DNA from: SYLG01 sp965226945
GTDB lineage: Bacteria > Planctomycetota > Planctomycetia > Gemmatales > Gemmataceae
DNA length: 64,000 bases
Direction of reading: 5' to 3'
Assembly (NCBI GenBank): GCA_965226945.1
Contig: OZ245717.1
Location: forward strand, 1,426,001 to 1,490,000
Part shown: piece after piece, positions 25,811-34,738 of the stretch
How positions within the stretch are numbered: position 1 is the first letter of the stretch
How the letters are laid out: each line of letters begins with the position of its first letter
Made by a program: the position numbers and the translations under genes
The notes under the pieces: generated by a model
What the model saw: the letters and a program-made list of their open reading frames with translations, nothing else
Databases searched by the model: none
What the model was told of the DNA's origin: nothing

Positions 25811-27293
25811 TCCAGACGATTCGAAAAAACAGCCAGGTCAAAAACGCAAGCAACGGCACCGCCGGCAGCAAAAACCAGCGCCACTGGCCAGAGCCGCCCT
25901 TTTCCTCCGCGTCCACCGGCACCATGACCGTCGCGGAAAGCGCCGGACCAATCCGGCTGCCCTTTTGGAAAAGCGTGCCGCTGCCCTGGTCTTGGCCGCC
26001 CGACATGATCAGCTGCTTGTTCCCCGAGAAAAACTGGCTAATGACCACATCCTCTTCAGTGGGGGCGCTCATCTCGACCTTGGCGTCGATCCCCGGCTCC
26101 GAGCCGGTGTCGTCTGCCAGTAACTGTCGTTCCAGTTCGGTCACTTCCTCGGGCTGATACATCTTCAGCTTGCCGACCTGCTCCATCACCTCGTCGCTGG
26201 ATTCATCGCTGGTCGAAAACTCATGCTCGCCTGGAGTCCAGAGCTTCAAATCGGCGGCGAGCAATCCCGCTTGCTGAATCCGCTGATCGGGATTCTTGTC
26301 CATCATGGTTTTGATGAGCGAAACGAAACCGCCGGGCAGGTCGGGTCGTAGGGATGCGAGCGGCTCGGGCTCTTCGTGGCGATGGCGCTTCATCCGTTCG
26401 ATGTTCGTGCCGCCCTGAAAGGGGGGCTTGCCCGTGAGCGCGAAATAAAGCGTGCAACCAAGGGAGTAGATGTCGGCCCGCCCATCGACCTTCGAAGGAT
26501 CGATCGTCTGCTCAGGCGCTATGAAATCCATGGTGCCGACGATGAACCCCTGCCCGCCGACGACCGATTCGTCGCCCGTCCGTTCTCCCTGGAGCATCGC
26601 CAGGCCGAAGTCGATCAGGCGCACCTGACCCCGCGAGGAAATGAGAATGTTAGCTGGCTTGATATCTCGGTGGACCAGGCCCACCAGGTGAATGTGGTGC
26701 AGCGCCAGGGCCGCTTCCATACCGATGAGAGCAACCTGATGAAGGCTCAACTGGCCTTCGTCCTGGACCATCCGGTGCAGGCTGCGGCCCGGGATGAACT
26801 CCATGGCCAGGTAGAAAATCCCCTCGATTTGACCCGATTCGTGAACCGGCACGATATGGGTGTGCGCCGCGGTCTGCGCGCTCAAACGCATTTCGCGCAG
26901 AAAGCGAGCGAGGCGGCGTGGTTCCTTGGCCTGGTTGGGGGGTAAGACCTTGACCGCCACCAGGCGGTTGGCGACCAGATCCATCGCCAGATAGACGGTG
27001 GCGGTGCCGCCCTTGGCGATCGGCGAAAGGATCGAAAAGTGGCCAAGTTTCAGGCCGCGAGAAATGCCCTGCAGGAGTTTGCCGGCCTGGAAACGGGTCA
27101 GGTGGCCAGCCCGGATGAACGCCTCGGAAACCTTTTCAGGGGAGGACTGGGTTTCGGCGGGCAACTGCGAGAAGAATTCCCGAACCAAATCCCGATTCAG
27201 GAGTTGCGAGCGAAGCAACGCCTTCAAAAAATCCTGCGTCGGCTGCGTTTCGCGCACCGAAGTACCTTTGGCAGAATGGGATTCCGTCGTCAC
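25806..27293 (-). CDS. Ser/Thr protein kinase with C-terminal membrane anchor
   Basis: A 495-residue kinase of the bacterial Pkn type. Residues 15-75 form an N-terminal helical domain typical of planctomycete kinases (FIRAGHLTRFQAGKLLQG). The kinase domain runs from about 85 to 345: IAKGGTATVY (P-loop), Lys 115 (VAVKV), HRDIKPANI with Asp 210, DFG at 228-230, APE at 259-261. A 120-residue acidic linker follows, then one membrane helix at about 475-490 and almost no outside domain. So it cannot sense through an external domain. GTG at 27293 is chosen because AGGAGG lies upstream; a longer frame from a TTG at 27365 would overlap pheT. Order with pheT suggests read-through. Confidence 0.9.
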   Translation of the reverse strand: MTTESHSAKGTSVRETQPTQDFLKALLRSQLLNRDLVREFFSQLPAETQSSPEKVSEAFIRAGHLTRFQAGKLLQGISRGLKLGHFSILSPIAKGGTATVYLAMDLVANRLVAVKVLPPNQAKEPRRLARFLREMRLSAQTAAHTHIVPVHESGQIEGIFYLAMEFIPGRSLHRMVQDEGQLSLHQVALIGMEAALALHHIHLVGLVHRDIKPANILISSRGQVRLIDFGLAMLQGERTGDESVVGGQGFIVGTMDFIAPEQTIDPSKVDGRADIYSLGCTLYFALTGKPPFQGGTNIERMKRHRHEEPEPLASLRPDLPGGFVSLIKTMMDKNPDQRIQQAGLLAADLKLWTPGEHEFSTSDESSDEVMEQVGKLKMYQPEEVTELERQLLADDTGSEPGIDAKVEMSAPTEEDVVISQFFSGNKQLIMSGGQDQGSGTLFQKGSRIGPALSATVMVPVDAEEKGGSGQWRWFLLPAVPLLAFLTWLFFRIVWK

Positions 27294-27361
27294 GGCAGAG
27301 CGGTTCCTCCTAGGGAGATGATATTGCTCCGAAGCTAGGGCGGGGCTTCGGAAAATCACTT

Positions 27362-29944
27362 TCAACCCAGGGCCGCCTCCTTGCCGCGGATGACTGCCTT
27401 GAGCTGCCGGACCAGGCGGTCTTCGACCTTAAGGTGCGCTTTGTCGATCTCCTTATCGGCCAAAGTTCGGTCGAAAGCTTGGTAACCCAGCGACCAGGCC
27501 AGGCTTTTTCGGCCCTCCGGCACCCCCTCACCCCGATAAATGTCAAAGAGCCGCAATTCGCTCAGCAAATCCCCCGCGGCCGCGCGGATTTCCCGGGCGA
27601 CCTGATCCGCCGCAATCGCTTCATCCACCACAACCGCCACATCCCGCAAAGCGATCGGGAAGCGGGAGACGGCCTTGAATTTCTTCTTTTCCGGCCGGAT
27701 CGATTCGAGCAGATCGAGATCGAATTCGCCCGCGATGAGCGGCTTGCCTTCCCAGCCCATCGCCTTCGCCGTCTTGGGGTGCAACTCTCCCATCCAGCCC
27801 AGGACTTTCTCCTTGCCGTGATGCTTGTAGGCGACCTGCGCCTGACGACCGGGGTGAAGCCCGGGCCGATTCGCCGCCCCGTCAAGGCGCAGTTGAGTGG
27901 GATCGAGCCCCAAAAGGTCAACAACTCCTTCGAGCGCCCCTTTCAGGTCGAAAAAATCGATTGCTTCGTCGCCGCTTGTGCCTGAGTCCCAGGAAGGTTC
28001 ACGGCGCCGACCGCCCAGAACCATGGCAAGGCGATTGGATTCGACCGGCCCCGCCGGGACTTCCCCTTCCTGGCCCTCGCCGGGTTGGTAGATTTTGCCG
28101 ATCTCAAAAATCTTTTGTACGGGCGCGCCGTTTTGCCTGAGATTGGAGATGGCGATGGCGATCACCGAGGCGGCCAGGCTTCGGCGCATGACCGCCTTTT
28201 CGGGGCTGATCGGATTGGCCAGCTTGATGTGCGAGGCCCCCTCCGCGTCGAGCCCGGGTTCGATAAGTCGCTCCTGTTCGATGCCGGTCAGCGAATAGGT
28301 GATCACCTCTTGCATGCCGAGCTCGACCAGGGCGTTTTTCACCGACTCGTGAAACTCGCGCGAGCTTTTGATCGCCGGCCTGGACGTGGTTTCGGCAAGC
28401 AAGGTCATCGGCAGCCGGTCGTAACCTTCCAGACGGGCCAATTCCTCAATGAGGTCGATCGCGCCTTCTTGAATGTCGAGCCGCTCAGGCGGAATGGCAA
28501 CTTCAAGCTCCCAGCCCTGAGGCCCAGATGAAGCAACCTTGTTGACGCCAAAGCAAAGCGCGGAAAGGTGTTTTTCCGCAAGTTCCGCCGGCAATTCCAT
28601 GCCAAGCACTTGCAGGACCTTGGCGCCGGTCAAGGGAACCACGCGTTTTTGCGCAGGCACTGGCCACGATTCGACCACGCCCTTCGCCACCTTGCCTTCT
28701 CCGTACTGGGCGAGCAGTTGCGCGGCACGCTCAAGCGCGGGCCCCGCCTGGGTTGCCGCGACACCGCGGCTAAAACGCAGGCTCGCCTCGCTGGGCAGAT
28801 GGAGCGCCTGCATCGTCTTGCGCGTGCGGATCGGATCGAAATGCGCCGATTCCAAAAGCACGCGTGTGGTTTGCGCGGTCACTTCCGTTTCCGCACCGCC
28901 CATGATTCCGGCCAGCGCGATGGGACCCGCCGCGTCGGCGATCACAAGCATGCCGGCGTCCAGCTCGCGCTCCTTGCCGTCGAGCGTCAGCAGCTTCTCG
29001 CCGGTCTTCGCCGCGCGCACGGAGATCCGAATCGATCCTCCTTGAGCTCGATCAATCAACTTGTCGTAGTCGAAGGCATGCAGCGGTTGCCCCTGTTCCA
29101 ACATGACGAAGTTGGTCACGTCGACCAGGTTGCTAATCGGACGCATACCCGATGCGAGCAAGCGGGTCTTCATCCAGGAGGGTGAGGAACCAACCTTGAG
29201 CCCGTCGATCAACCGGCAGGAGTAACGCTCGGAAAGCTTGGTATCTTCGATTGCGATTTCCACCGGAACGGGCCAGGAGCCGTCTTCGGTGAGTTCAGCC
29301 GAGGGAATGCGCACCTTGCCGCCGAAAAGCGCGGCCACTTCGCGAGCGATACCCAACATCGAGAGGCATCGCCCCATGTTCGGCAGAATGTCGACCTCGA
29401 CGACGGTGTCGCCCAAGACGCTCACCGCGGGGGTTCCGGGCTTGATCTCCTCGGGATAGAGAATAATCCCCTCGTGCTCGTCGGAGAGGCCCAGTTCGTA
29501 AGCGGAGCAGAGCATGGAATCGCTGGGGATGCCGCGAATCTTGGTCGGCTTGAGCTCCTTGATGACCTTGGTTTCGCTATGGCCATCGAAGAGCGCCGAG
29601 CCGGTGCGGGCCAGGATCACCGTTTGGCCGGATTCCCCGACCGCGATATTGGGCGCGCCGGTGACGAGGTGCTTCTCGGTGCCGGTGCCGTCATCGACGA
29701 CGGGAAGCTTGAGGCGATCGGCATCGGGGTGTTTTTCGATGCGCAGGATCTTCGCGAAGACGACCTTGTCCGGCGCCCAGACCGGCATCGGTTCGCTGAC
29801 AAGCGTCGCCAGTTCTGCAGGTAGCTGGGTTCCAAGCGGCCGAATGGAAGAGACTTCGAGCCCCGAGAGGTTGAAGCGCGAAACCAGATCTCCCACGCCG
29901 GGAAGGTCGACAAGTTCCTTGAGCCAGGCCAGCGATATTTTCAT
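27362..29944 (-). CDS. pheT: Phenylalanyl-tRNA synthetase, beta subunit
   Basis: An 860-residue subunit of the (alpha beta)2 enzyme. Order of domains: N-terminal B1 (MKISLAWLKELVDLPG), tRNA-binding EMAP-like domain (about 55-170, KILRIEKHPDADRLKL), B3/B4 editing domain (about 230-430, RPISNLVDVTNFVMLEQGQP and LHAFDYDKL), B5 (440-520), catalytic-like core (530-760) and a C-terminal anticodon-binding ferredoxin fold (FPIALRDVAVVVDEA). It is a bit longer than the E. coli protein (795). It lies 165 bases after pheS; a hairpin sits just before its start. Confidence 0.95.
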   Translation of the reverse strand: MKISLAWLKELVDLPGVGDLVSRFNLSGLEVSSIRPLGTQLPAELATLVSEPMPVWAPDKVVFAKILRIEKHPDADRLKLPVVDDGTGTEKHLVTGAPNIAVGESGQTVILARTGSALFDGHSETKVIKELKPTKIRGIPSDSMLCSAYELGLSDEHEGIILYPEEIKPGTPAVSVLGDTVVEVDILPNMGRCLSMLGIAREVAALFGGKVRIPSAELTEDGSWPVPVEIAIEDTKLSERYSCRLIDGLKVGSSPSWMKTRLLASGMRPISNLVDVTNFVMLEQGQPLHAFDYDKLIDRAQGGSIRISVRAAKTGEKLLTLDGKERELDAGMLVIADAAGPIALAGIMGGAETEVTAQTTRVLLESAHFDPIRTRKTMQALHLPSEASLRFSRGVAATQAGPALERAAQLLAQYGEGKVAKGVVESWPVPAQKRVVPLTGAKVLQVLGMELPAELAEKHLSALCFGVNKVASSGPQGWELEVAIPPERLDIQEGAIDLIEELARLEGYDRLPMTLLAETTSRPAIKSSREFHESVKNALVELGMQEVITYSLTGIEQERLIEPGLDAEGASHIKLANPISPEKAVMRRSLAASVIAIAISNLRQNGAPVQKIFEIGKIYQPGEGQEGEVPAGPVESNRLAMVLGGRRREPSWDSGTSGDEAIDFFDLKGALEGVVDLLGLDPTQLRLDGAANRPGLHPGRQAQVAYKHHGKEKVLGWMGELHPKTAKAMGWEGKPLIAGEFDLDLLESIRPEKKKFKAVSRFPIALRDVAVVVDEAIAADQVAREIRAAAGDLLSELRLFDIYRGEGVPEGRKSLAWSLGYQAFDRTLADKEIDKAHLKVEDRLVRQLKAVIRGKEAALG

Positions 29945-29971
29945 GGACCGGGTATCCCTTAAATCTCAAAA

Positions 29972-29990
29972 GGGACCGTAGCCCGGTCCC
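29972..29990 (-). other. Small hairpin before pheT
   Basis: GGGACCG (29972-29978) pairs with CGGTCCC (29984-29990); on the minus strand it is followed by TTTTGAG. It lies 28 bases upstream of the pheT start and could be a weak intrinsic stop, attenuator or processing site between pheS and pheT. Confidence 0.4.
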
Positions 29991-30109
29991 CGATCTGTTT
30001 TTTGTAACCCGCGGCGCGTTCGCCAAAATGCACGCGGAACTCGAATCATTCCGAGCCGACTGAATGCGGATTCCCCTGGTGAACGGGAGCGAACCGCGGG
30101 ATGTTGGTT

Positions 30110-31141
30110 TCAAAACTGGTTCAAGAATCGCCAGTCGTTGGCCCAAAAATGGCGGATGTCATCCATGCCGGAAAGGAGCATGACGATGCGCTCGACTCCC
30201 AGACCAAACGCGAAGCCGCTGTGGCGTTCCGGATCGTAGCCGCCATTGCGTAGCACCACGGGATGGACCATGCCCGCGCCCAGGATTTCCAGCCAGCCCG
30301 TCTTCTTGCAAAGAGAGCAGCCCTTGCCGGCGCAGATGATGCAGTCCATGTCCACTTCCATGCTGGGTTCGGTGAACGGGAAGTAGCTGCTGCGCAGTCG
30401 GATTTTCCTTTTTTCACCAAAGAGCTTGTGGATGAACGCCATTAAGGTTCCCTTCAGGTCGGTCAATTTGACCGATTCCCCGACGGCGACGCCGTCGATC
30501 TGATGGAACATAATTTCGGAGCGGGAGGTGATGTTTTCGTAGCGGTAACACATGCCGGGAAGGACGACGCGAACGGGCCCGGGGGCATGAAGCTTCATCG
30601 CATGGATCTGACCCGGCGTGGTGTGGGTGCGCAGGATCCAGCCGGGCTTGTTCGTATGAAAGGTGTCCCACATATCCCGGGCGGGATGATGGGGCGGCAT
30701 GTTGAGCATGCCGAAGTTGATTTCGTCTTCCTCGATTTCACGGCTGGTGAAGGTTTCGAAGCCCAGCTCGCCAAAGATCCCCAGGATCCGGCGCATGATC
30801 TTCGTCGAAGGGTGGAGCCTGCCAGGAAGGATTGGCCGCCCGGGTAACGAAACATCGACCCGGCCTTGAGCCAGATCTTTTTCGAGCGCTTCTTCCCGCA
30901 CTTTTTCGAGGGCGAGGTCGAAATCCTTTTGCAGAGTCTCTTTGACCGCGTTGGCCTTTTGCCCGTAGTCCTTGCGATCGGCGGCAGGGATTTCGGCAAT
31001 GCGCTTAAGCGCGCCCGAGATTTCGCCGGTTTTACCGAACCAACGATTTTGCCAGGAACGCAAAGAAGCTTCGTCTGTCGCCAGACGAAGCTCTGAGGTT
31101 CCCTGTTGCAAAAGCTGATCCAGGGAGCTGGTATCCGCCAT
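30110..31141 (-). CDS. pheS: Phenylalanyl-tRNA synthetase, alpha subunit
   Basis: A 343-residue catalytic subunit that forms Phe-AMP and charges tRNA-Phe. Residues 1-90 are the N-terminal coiled coil that contacts the tRNA. Class II motifs follow: HPARDMWDTFHT (about 165), TTPGQIHAM, RVVLPGMCYRYENITSRSEI (motif 2, about 200), MFHQIDGVAV and GLGVERIVML (motif 3, near residue 320). A Cys-rich loop CIICAGKGCSLCKKTGW (about 265-285) is typical of this subunit in many bacteria. It lies between rplT and pheT on the same strand, the classical order rpmI-rplT-pheS-pheT. Confidence 0.96.
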   Translation of the reverse strand: MADTSSLDQLLQQGTSELRLATDEASLRSWQNRWFGKTGEISGALKRIAEIPAADRKDYGQKANAVKETLQKDFDLALEKVREEALEKDLAQGRVDVSLPGRPILPGRLHPSTKIMRRILGIFGELGFETFTSREIEEDEINFGMLNMPPHHPARDMWDTFHTNKPGWILRTHTTPGQIHAMKLHAPGPVRVVLPGMCYRYENITSRSEIMFHQIDGVAVGESVKLTDLKGTLMAFIHKLFGEKRKIRLRSSYFPFTEPSMEVDMDCIICAGKGCSLCKKTGWLEILGAGMVHPVVLRNGGYDPERHSGFAFGLGVERIVMLLSGMDDIRHFWANDWRFLNQF

Positions 31142-31217
31142 GGGCCCTTTGCTTTTTCTTGCCTTTAAGGTCGATCGCAGGTGGGCTATTCCTTAGCCGC
31201 TTTCCTACCCAAATCGC

Positions 31218-31580
31218 TTACTTACCCGCCAGGAGGGGCTTCACGATTTCGACGATCTTGGTGAACGTTTCAGGATCGTGAATGGCGATTTCGGCCAGGC
31301 TCTTGCGATCGAGAATGATCTGGGCGAGTTGCAAGCCATGGATCAGTTGGCTGTAGCGAAGACCGCGCATGCGGCATGCGGCGTTGACGCGCACGATCCA
31401 CAGCTTGCGGAAGTCGCGCTTACGCACCTTGCGGTCACGATACGCGTAGGCGCGAGCGCGAATGATGGCGGTGGACGATTGGCGGTTCAACCGATGGCGT
31501 CCGGCGCGAAAACCTTTGGTCAGGCGGCGCAGGCGCTTGCGTCCGCGAAGGACGGTCTTCCCGCTGCGTGCACGAGTCAT
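31218..31580 (-). CDS. rplT: Ribosomal protein L20
   Basis: A 120-residue 50S protein with the classic start TRARSGKTVLRGRKRLRRLT, then KGFRAGRHRLNRQSS and the C-terminal body VNAACRMRGLRYSQLIHGL. It binds 23S rRNA early in large-subunit assembly and represses its own operon in many bacteria. It lies 260 bases after rpmI and 76 bases before pheS. The unusual length of the rpmI-rplT gap, with a tandem repeat in it, is noted separately. Confidence 0.96.
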   Translation of the reverse strand: MTRARSGKTVLRGRKRLRRLTKGFRAGRHRLNRQSSTAIIRARAYAYRDRKVRKRDFRKLWIVRVNAACRMRGLRYSQLIHGLQLAQIILDRKSLAEIAIHDPETFTKIVEIVKPLLAGK

Positions 31581-31619
31581 CTCAAATCACTCCAATTGAA
31601 TTACCAAGTCTTAAAAAAG

Positions 31620-31673
31620 CTGTATTCCGATTCCACTCTGTATTTCGATTCCAAGCTGTATTTCGATTCCACT
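31620..31673. repeat. 18-bp tandem repeat, three copies, between rpmI and rplT
   Basis: Copies start at 31620, 31638 and 31656; the consensus is CTGTATTTCGATTCCACT. The array lies 40 bases before the rplT start, in the leader where L20 autoregulation would act. Confidence 0.9.
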
Positions 31674-31840
31674 CAGGACCGACGCGTGGTGAAGCCAAAA
31701 GCCGCTTGACGGGTCGATTGAATACCTTCTGTGCCCCATTGCGATTTCGAAGCGGCCACAGCGTTTCGCCGAAGTCCGCTCATCCAGACGCGCAAACCAA
31801 GCTCGCGACCTAGATACCGCAAAGGTTCAACGGAGAAGAA

Positions 31841-32053
31841 TTAGGCTCCACCCATCGCTTCGACATACTTGAGGGCGATTTTGCTGCCAGTCACCAAGCC
31901 CTTGCGCAGCTGGCGCTTGCGTTTGCGGGTCTTATGGCTGTTGATGTGCTTCTTGCCGGCTTGAGCTCTTTTCAACAGGCCGGTGGCGGTCACCCGGAAT
32001 CGCTTGATGGATGCTTTGTGGGTTTTTCGCTTGGCCTTGGCCTTCTTTAACAT
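31841..32053 (-). CDS. rpmI: Ribosomal protein L35
   Basis: A 70-residue 50S protein. The pattern KAKAKRKTHKASIKRFRVTA then GLLKRAQAGKKHINSHKTRK is diagnostic. I use the ATG at 32053, which gives the normal short basic start MLKKAKAK; the frame is open to 32089 but the extra residues are not L35-like. It should head an rpmI-rplT-pheS-pheT message. infC, the usual gene in front of it in many bacteria, is not found in the 300 bases upstream, which hold no gene. Confidence 0.95.
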   Translation of the reverse strand: MLKKAKAKRKTHKASIKRFRVTATGLLKRAQAGKKHINSHKTRKRKRQLRKGLVTGSKIALKYVEAMGGA

Positions 32054-32348
32054 TTTATTCCACCTTCCCGAATCCGGTTTCGATTGCACTTATGGCATCG
32101 ACCATCAAAACGGGGAAACCACTGCAAAACGAATCTCAAAACGGCAATAAAATTGAATTCCCCAACAGGACTTATCACCCTGGAGGGGAAACCATCACTA
32201 TACCACGAACGGCAATTGAAGGCGAGTGGGATTGAGAGGAAATGTCCGAACCCACGCCCGGGCATCCTCAGGTCTTTGCGAAACAACACTACGGTCTGCT
32301 CCTCAAGGAATCGGCCTGAAGGACACCGTCGGAAAACAGCCCAGGGAG

Positions 32349-32534
32349 TTACTTCTTTGTGGGAGCTGGGATATCCTTCAGGTCATCAGCAAGTAACTTC
32401 TGTTTACTATTGTCGGTCGTAACCGTTTTGGAGGGTGGAAGATTCGTCTTCCCTTGATCGGGACCACCCCCGCATCCAATCAATCCCGCAAATGCGGCCA
32501 ATAAGATCAGAGCGTTCAAGCTTCCCAGTCTCAT
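32349..32534 (-). CDS. Small lipoprotein, 61 residues
   Basis: MRLGSLNALILLAAFAGLIG is followed by a lipobox Cys (LIGCGGG), so it is a lipid-anchored peptide of about 40 residues. The polar tail KTNLPPSKTVTTDN ends in DIPAPTKK. It resembles the 60-residue lipoprotein encoded at 32834-33016: both share LIGCGG or VIGCGG, a (K)xNLPxSK block and a D-L/I-P-x-P-x-(R/K)K ending. They are paralogs, lying close together downstream of a DUF1559 gene on the same strand. Confidence 0.78.
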   Translation of the reverse strand: MRLGSLNALILLAAFAGLIGCGGGPDQGKTNLPPSKTVTTDNSKQKLLADDLKDIPAPTKK

Positions 32535-32763
32535 TGAAGAACTCCGTAAAAAGGGGTCTCGTTCAACCAGGGAGAATCATCAAGGACTCGTCCCGTAGCG
32601 CCCACACAATTGTACCAGAATATTGCAATTACCAGCGTCGATCGAGTCCATGTTAGCTCAAGCTTCCCAAACGGGCAGTTCGCCGGGACATTTGGAATTT
32701 GTTTGGCCACGTAGCAAGCGGAATTTCCTTAAGTCCTTACAGAACCAATTTTTGGTGTACCAA

Positions 32764-32797
32764 TAAAAAAGAGGCCGATCCCGATGGGACCGGCCTC
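32764..32797 (-). terminator. Rho-independent terminator after DUF1559-lipoprotein pair
   Basis: On the minus strand GAGGCCGGTCCC pairs with GGGATCGGCCTC (one mismatch), followed by TTTTTTA. It ends the 33042-34085 / 32834-33016 unit and separates it from the second lipoprotein. The rest of 32535-32833 holds no gene. Confidence 0.87.
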
Positions 32798-32833
32798 TTC
32801 TAGAGTTAGCTCTTAACCAAACACGCAGAAAGC

Positions 32834-33016
32834 TTACTGCTTCCTGGAAGGGGAAGGCAGATCCGAACTGCTATCAGAAACCGCGGACGCTTTCTTGTTG
32901 TTCGACTTCAGCTCTTTCGATTCGGGAAGGTTGGATTTCACTGGTTCGGGGCCACCGCACCCGATCACTCCTACGATTCCCAAAATCAGCGCCAGAGAAC
33001 TCAATCTTGCCAACAT
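32834..33016 (-). CDS. Small lipoprotein, 60 residues
   Basis: MLARLSSLALILGIVGVIG then Cys in the lipobox; the mature peptide starts CGGPEPVKSNLPESKELKSN and ends DLPSPSRKQ. It starts 25 bases after the stop of the DUF1559 gene at 33042-34085, so the two are very likely one transcript. The function is not known; pairing of a DUF1559 pseudopilin-like protein with a tiny lipoprotein recurs here three times or more. It is a paralog of the protein at 32349-32534. Confidence 0.8.
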   Translation of the reverse strand: MLARLSSLALILGIVGVIGCGGPEPVKSNLPESKELKSNNKKASAVSDSSSDLPSPSRKQ

Positions 33017-33041
33017 AGAGGTAAAACTCCCAAAGAGAAAC

Positions 33042-34085
33042 TTAGTTCATCAAGGCGCCGGTATCCAGGACGCCACCGTCCTGTTTGCCACCGAGTTGCA
33101 ACAACACGTTGCGTTCGTTGGAAGGATTCGTGCCTGTGTTGGGGCTACGAACAGACCGGACCGAGCCGTCGCCAAAGGTGAACTGAACGATACCGGTGTG
33201 GTAGCTGGAGAACTGACGAATCGAGGCCGATTCGGTGTGGCTCAAGCCTTGCAGAGTGTAGATGGCGCCCGAGCCCAACCAGTTGTGTTGGTAGTCAAAC
33301 GCGGCGCCTGCGCCAGCGGTCGACCAGCGGGTGCCGACGACTTCGCCGAAGGCCAGCGTATTGCTGGAGCCGTCGAGGATCGTCGCCGAAGTGGTCTTTG
33401 AACGATTGCAGTAGATGCCTTCGTAACTGGTAGCGGGGCCGGAACCCGAGCAAGCGAGGTAGTGAGAAATACCAAAGTACTGGTATTTTTCGACGCCGAC
33501 ATAGTCATCGGACCAGAAGCCGGCGTAGATCGAACCACCGACCGTAAAGATGGCCATGCCCATGATCACGTTCTTGCCGAACTGGGTCGGAGCCGAGGGG
33601 CACATGAAGGTCTTGATTTGACCGGCCTTGGCGGTGGTGTAGTTGGCAACGTTGGGGTAAGCCGGCGAGCCCGGGGAGGTCGAGTTGTACTGGAACCACT
33701 GATTGTTGGGATATCCAGGACCATCAACATCGGGGCTTGTCGTTGCAATTTGCAACGCCTTGAAGACATTGTCTTGCTCGAGGTAGGGCAGGAGCAGCGC
33801 CATGCAACCGACATAAGGACCGTTGGTCCAGGTAGCGGTGCTTGCCATTTCGGACTGATTGGGTCCGATATAGCCAGGAGGCAAACGCAGGTTGGTCGAC
33901 TCGTAGTTGGCAGCGGCCAACCCGATTTGCTTGAGGTTGTTCGAACAGGTCATACGGTTGGCGGCTTCACGCACTTTTTGAACCGCCGGGACGAGCAAGC
34001 CGATGAGGACGGCGATGATGGCGATCACAACCAGCAATTCGATCAGCGTAAAACCCGAGCGAGTCCGGCTGAAGGGACGGATCAT
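33042..34085 (-). CDS. DUF1559 protein (pseudopilin-like N-terminus)
   Basis: A 347-residue protein. The N-terminus MIRPFSRTRSGFTLIELLVV is a pilin-type leader cut after Gly, with the helix continuing AIIAVLIGLLVPAVQKVREA. Then ANRMTCSNNLKQIGLAAANY, the usual block after the helix. The C-terminus has the typical HTGIVQFTFGDGSV motif (H-x9-DG). The domain core is the Gly/Ser/Tyr-rich DUF1559 fold. It is followed by a small lipoprotein gene and a terminator. Location is inferred to be the cell surface or periplasm. Confidence 0.9.
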   Translation of the reverse strand: MIRPFSRTRSGFTLIELLVVIAIIAVLIGLLVPAVQKVREAANRMTCSNNLKQIGLAAANYESTNLRLPPGYIGPNQSEMASTATWTNGPYVGCMALLLPYLEQDNVFKALQIATTSPDVDGPGYPNNQWFQYNSTSPGSPAYPNVANYTTAKAGQIKTFMCPSAPTQFGKNVIMGMAIFTVGGSIYAGFWSDDYVGVEKYQYFGISHYLACSGSGPATSYEGIYCNRSKTTSATILDGSSNTLAFGEVVGTRWSTAGAGAAFDYQHNWLGSGAIYTLQGLSHTESASIRQFSSYHTGIVQFTFGDGSVRSVRSPNTGTNPSNERNVLLQLGGKQDGGVLDTGALMN

Positions 34086-34738
34086 TTCCCAACTCCTTAG
34101 AGATTAAAAACGAATAAAACAACGCACCCTGAAGAGGTACTAACCAGGGTACATGCCAATTATCGGCCTATCCAGGGAAAAACCGTGGAAAGATGATTTT
34201 TTGAGGAAATCTCTAAGGAGTTTGAATTCAAATCGGTTTGATCCTTTTTCTCATAATTGGGTTGCAAAACCGGTGTCGATCCGCCTTGCAATTCCGATAA
34301 ATCCCTACGATTCTTCGCATTGCCAAGACCTGGAAACAGCACCGGGGATGGTCCAAGCCCGATTCTCGCGAAAAATCCGCAGGGATTTCGCGATGTCCCT
34401 TAAGGTTTCTCAGCTGCAATCTCCGGTTGCCAAACTGTCCGAGAGAATAACAAGGTCGCCTGTGAACCCATTACAGGCCTCATCCAAGAATTTGGCGTTC
34501 AATCAAATTTCCCCGGAAAGCACCAAAATCGGCCTTTTCCGCCAAATACCTCCTATTTGAAAGTGTGAGAAATCCGGGCAATGCATGAGAGCATCTCTTG
34601 GACTTTCTTCATTAAAAGCCGCTGGAGCCTTATTTTGCAGTTGCCTTTCATGAGAAAAACGCTAACAAATCATGAACCTCTCTCAGGAATTCACTCGTGT
34701 TTTCCGCATTTCGGGAAACGCTTCATTGGGAGGATTGC
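34086..34738. other. Long intergenic region between two divergent DUF1559 genes
   Basis: No supported gene; a 135-residue plus-strand frame (34153-34560) has no domain, poor composition and no ribosome site. An inverted repeat (CGCGAAAAATCC with GGATTTCGCG) lies at about 34367-34393. It presumably holds the two promoters. Confidence 0.45.

Noticed and set aside
29945..30109. Possible T-box or Phe-peptide attenuator before pheT
   Set aside because: A small hairpin exists, but no T-box sequence and no Phe-rich leader peptide can be found.
34153..34560. 135-residue frame between DUF1559 genes
   Set aside because: No ribosome site, no domain, and base composition like the surrounding intergenic DNA.
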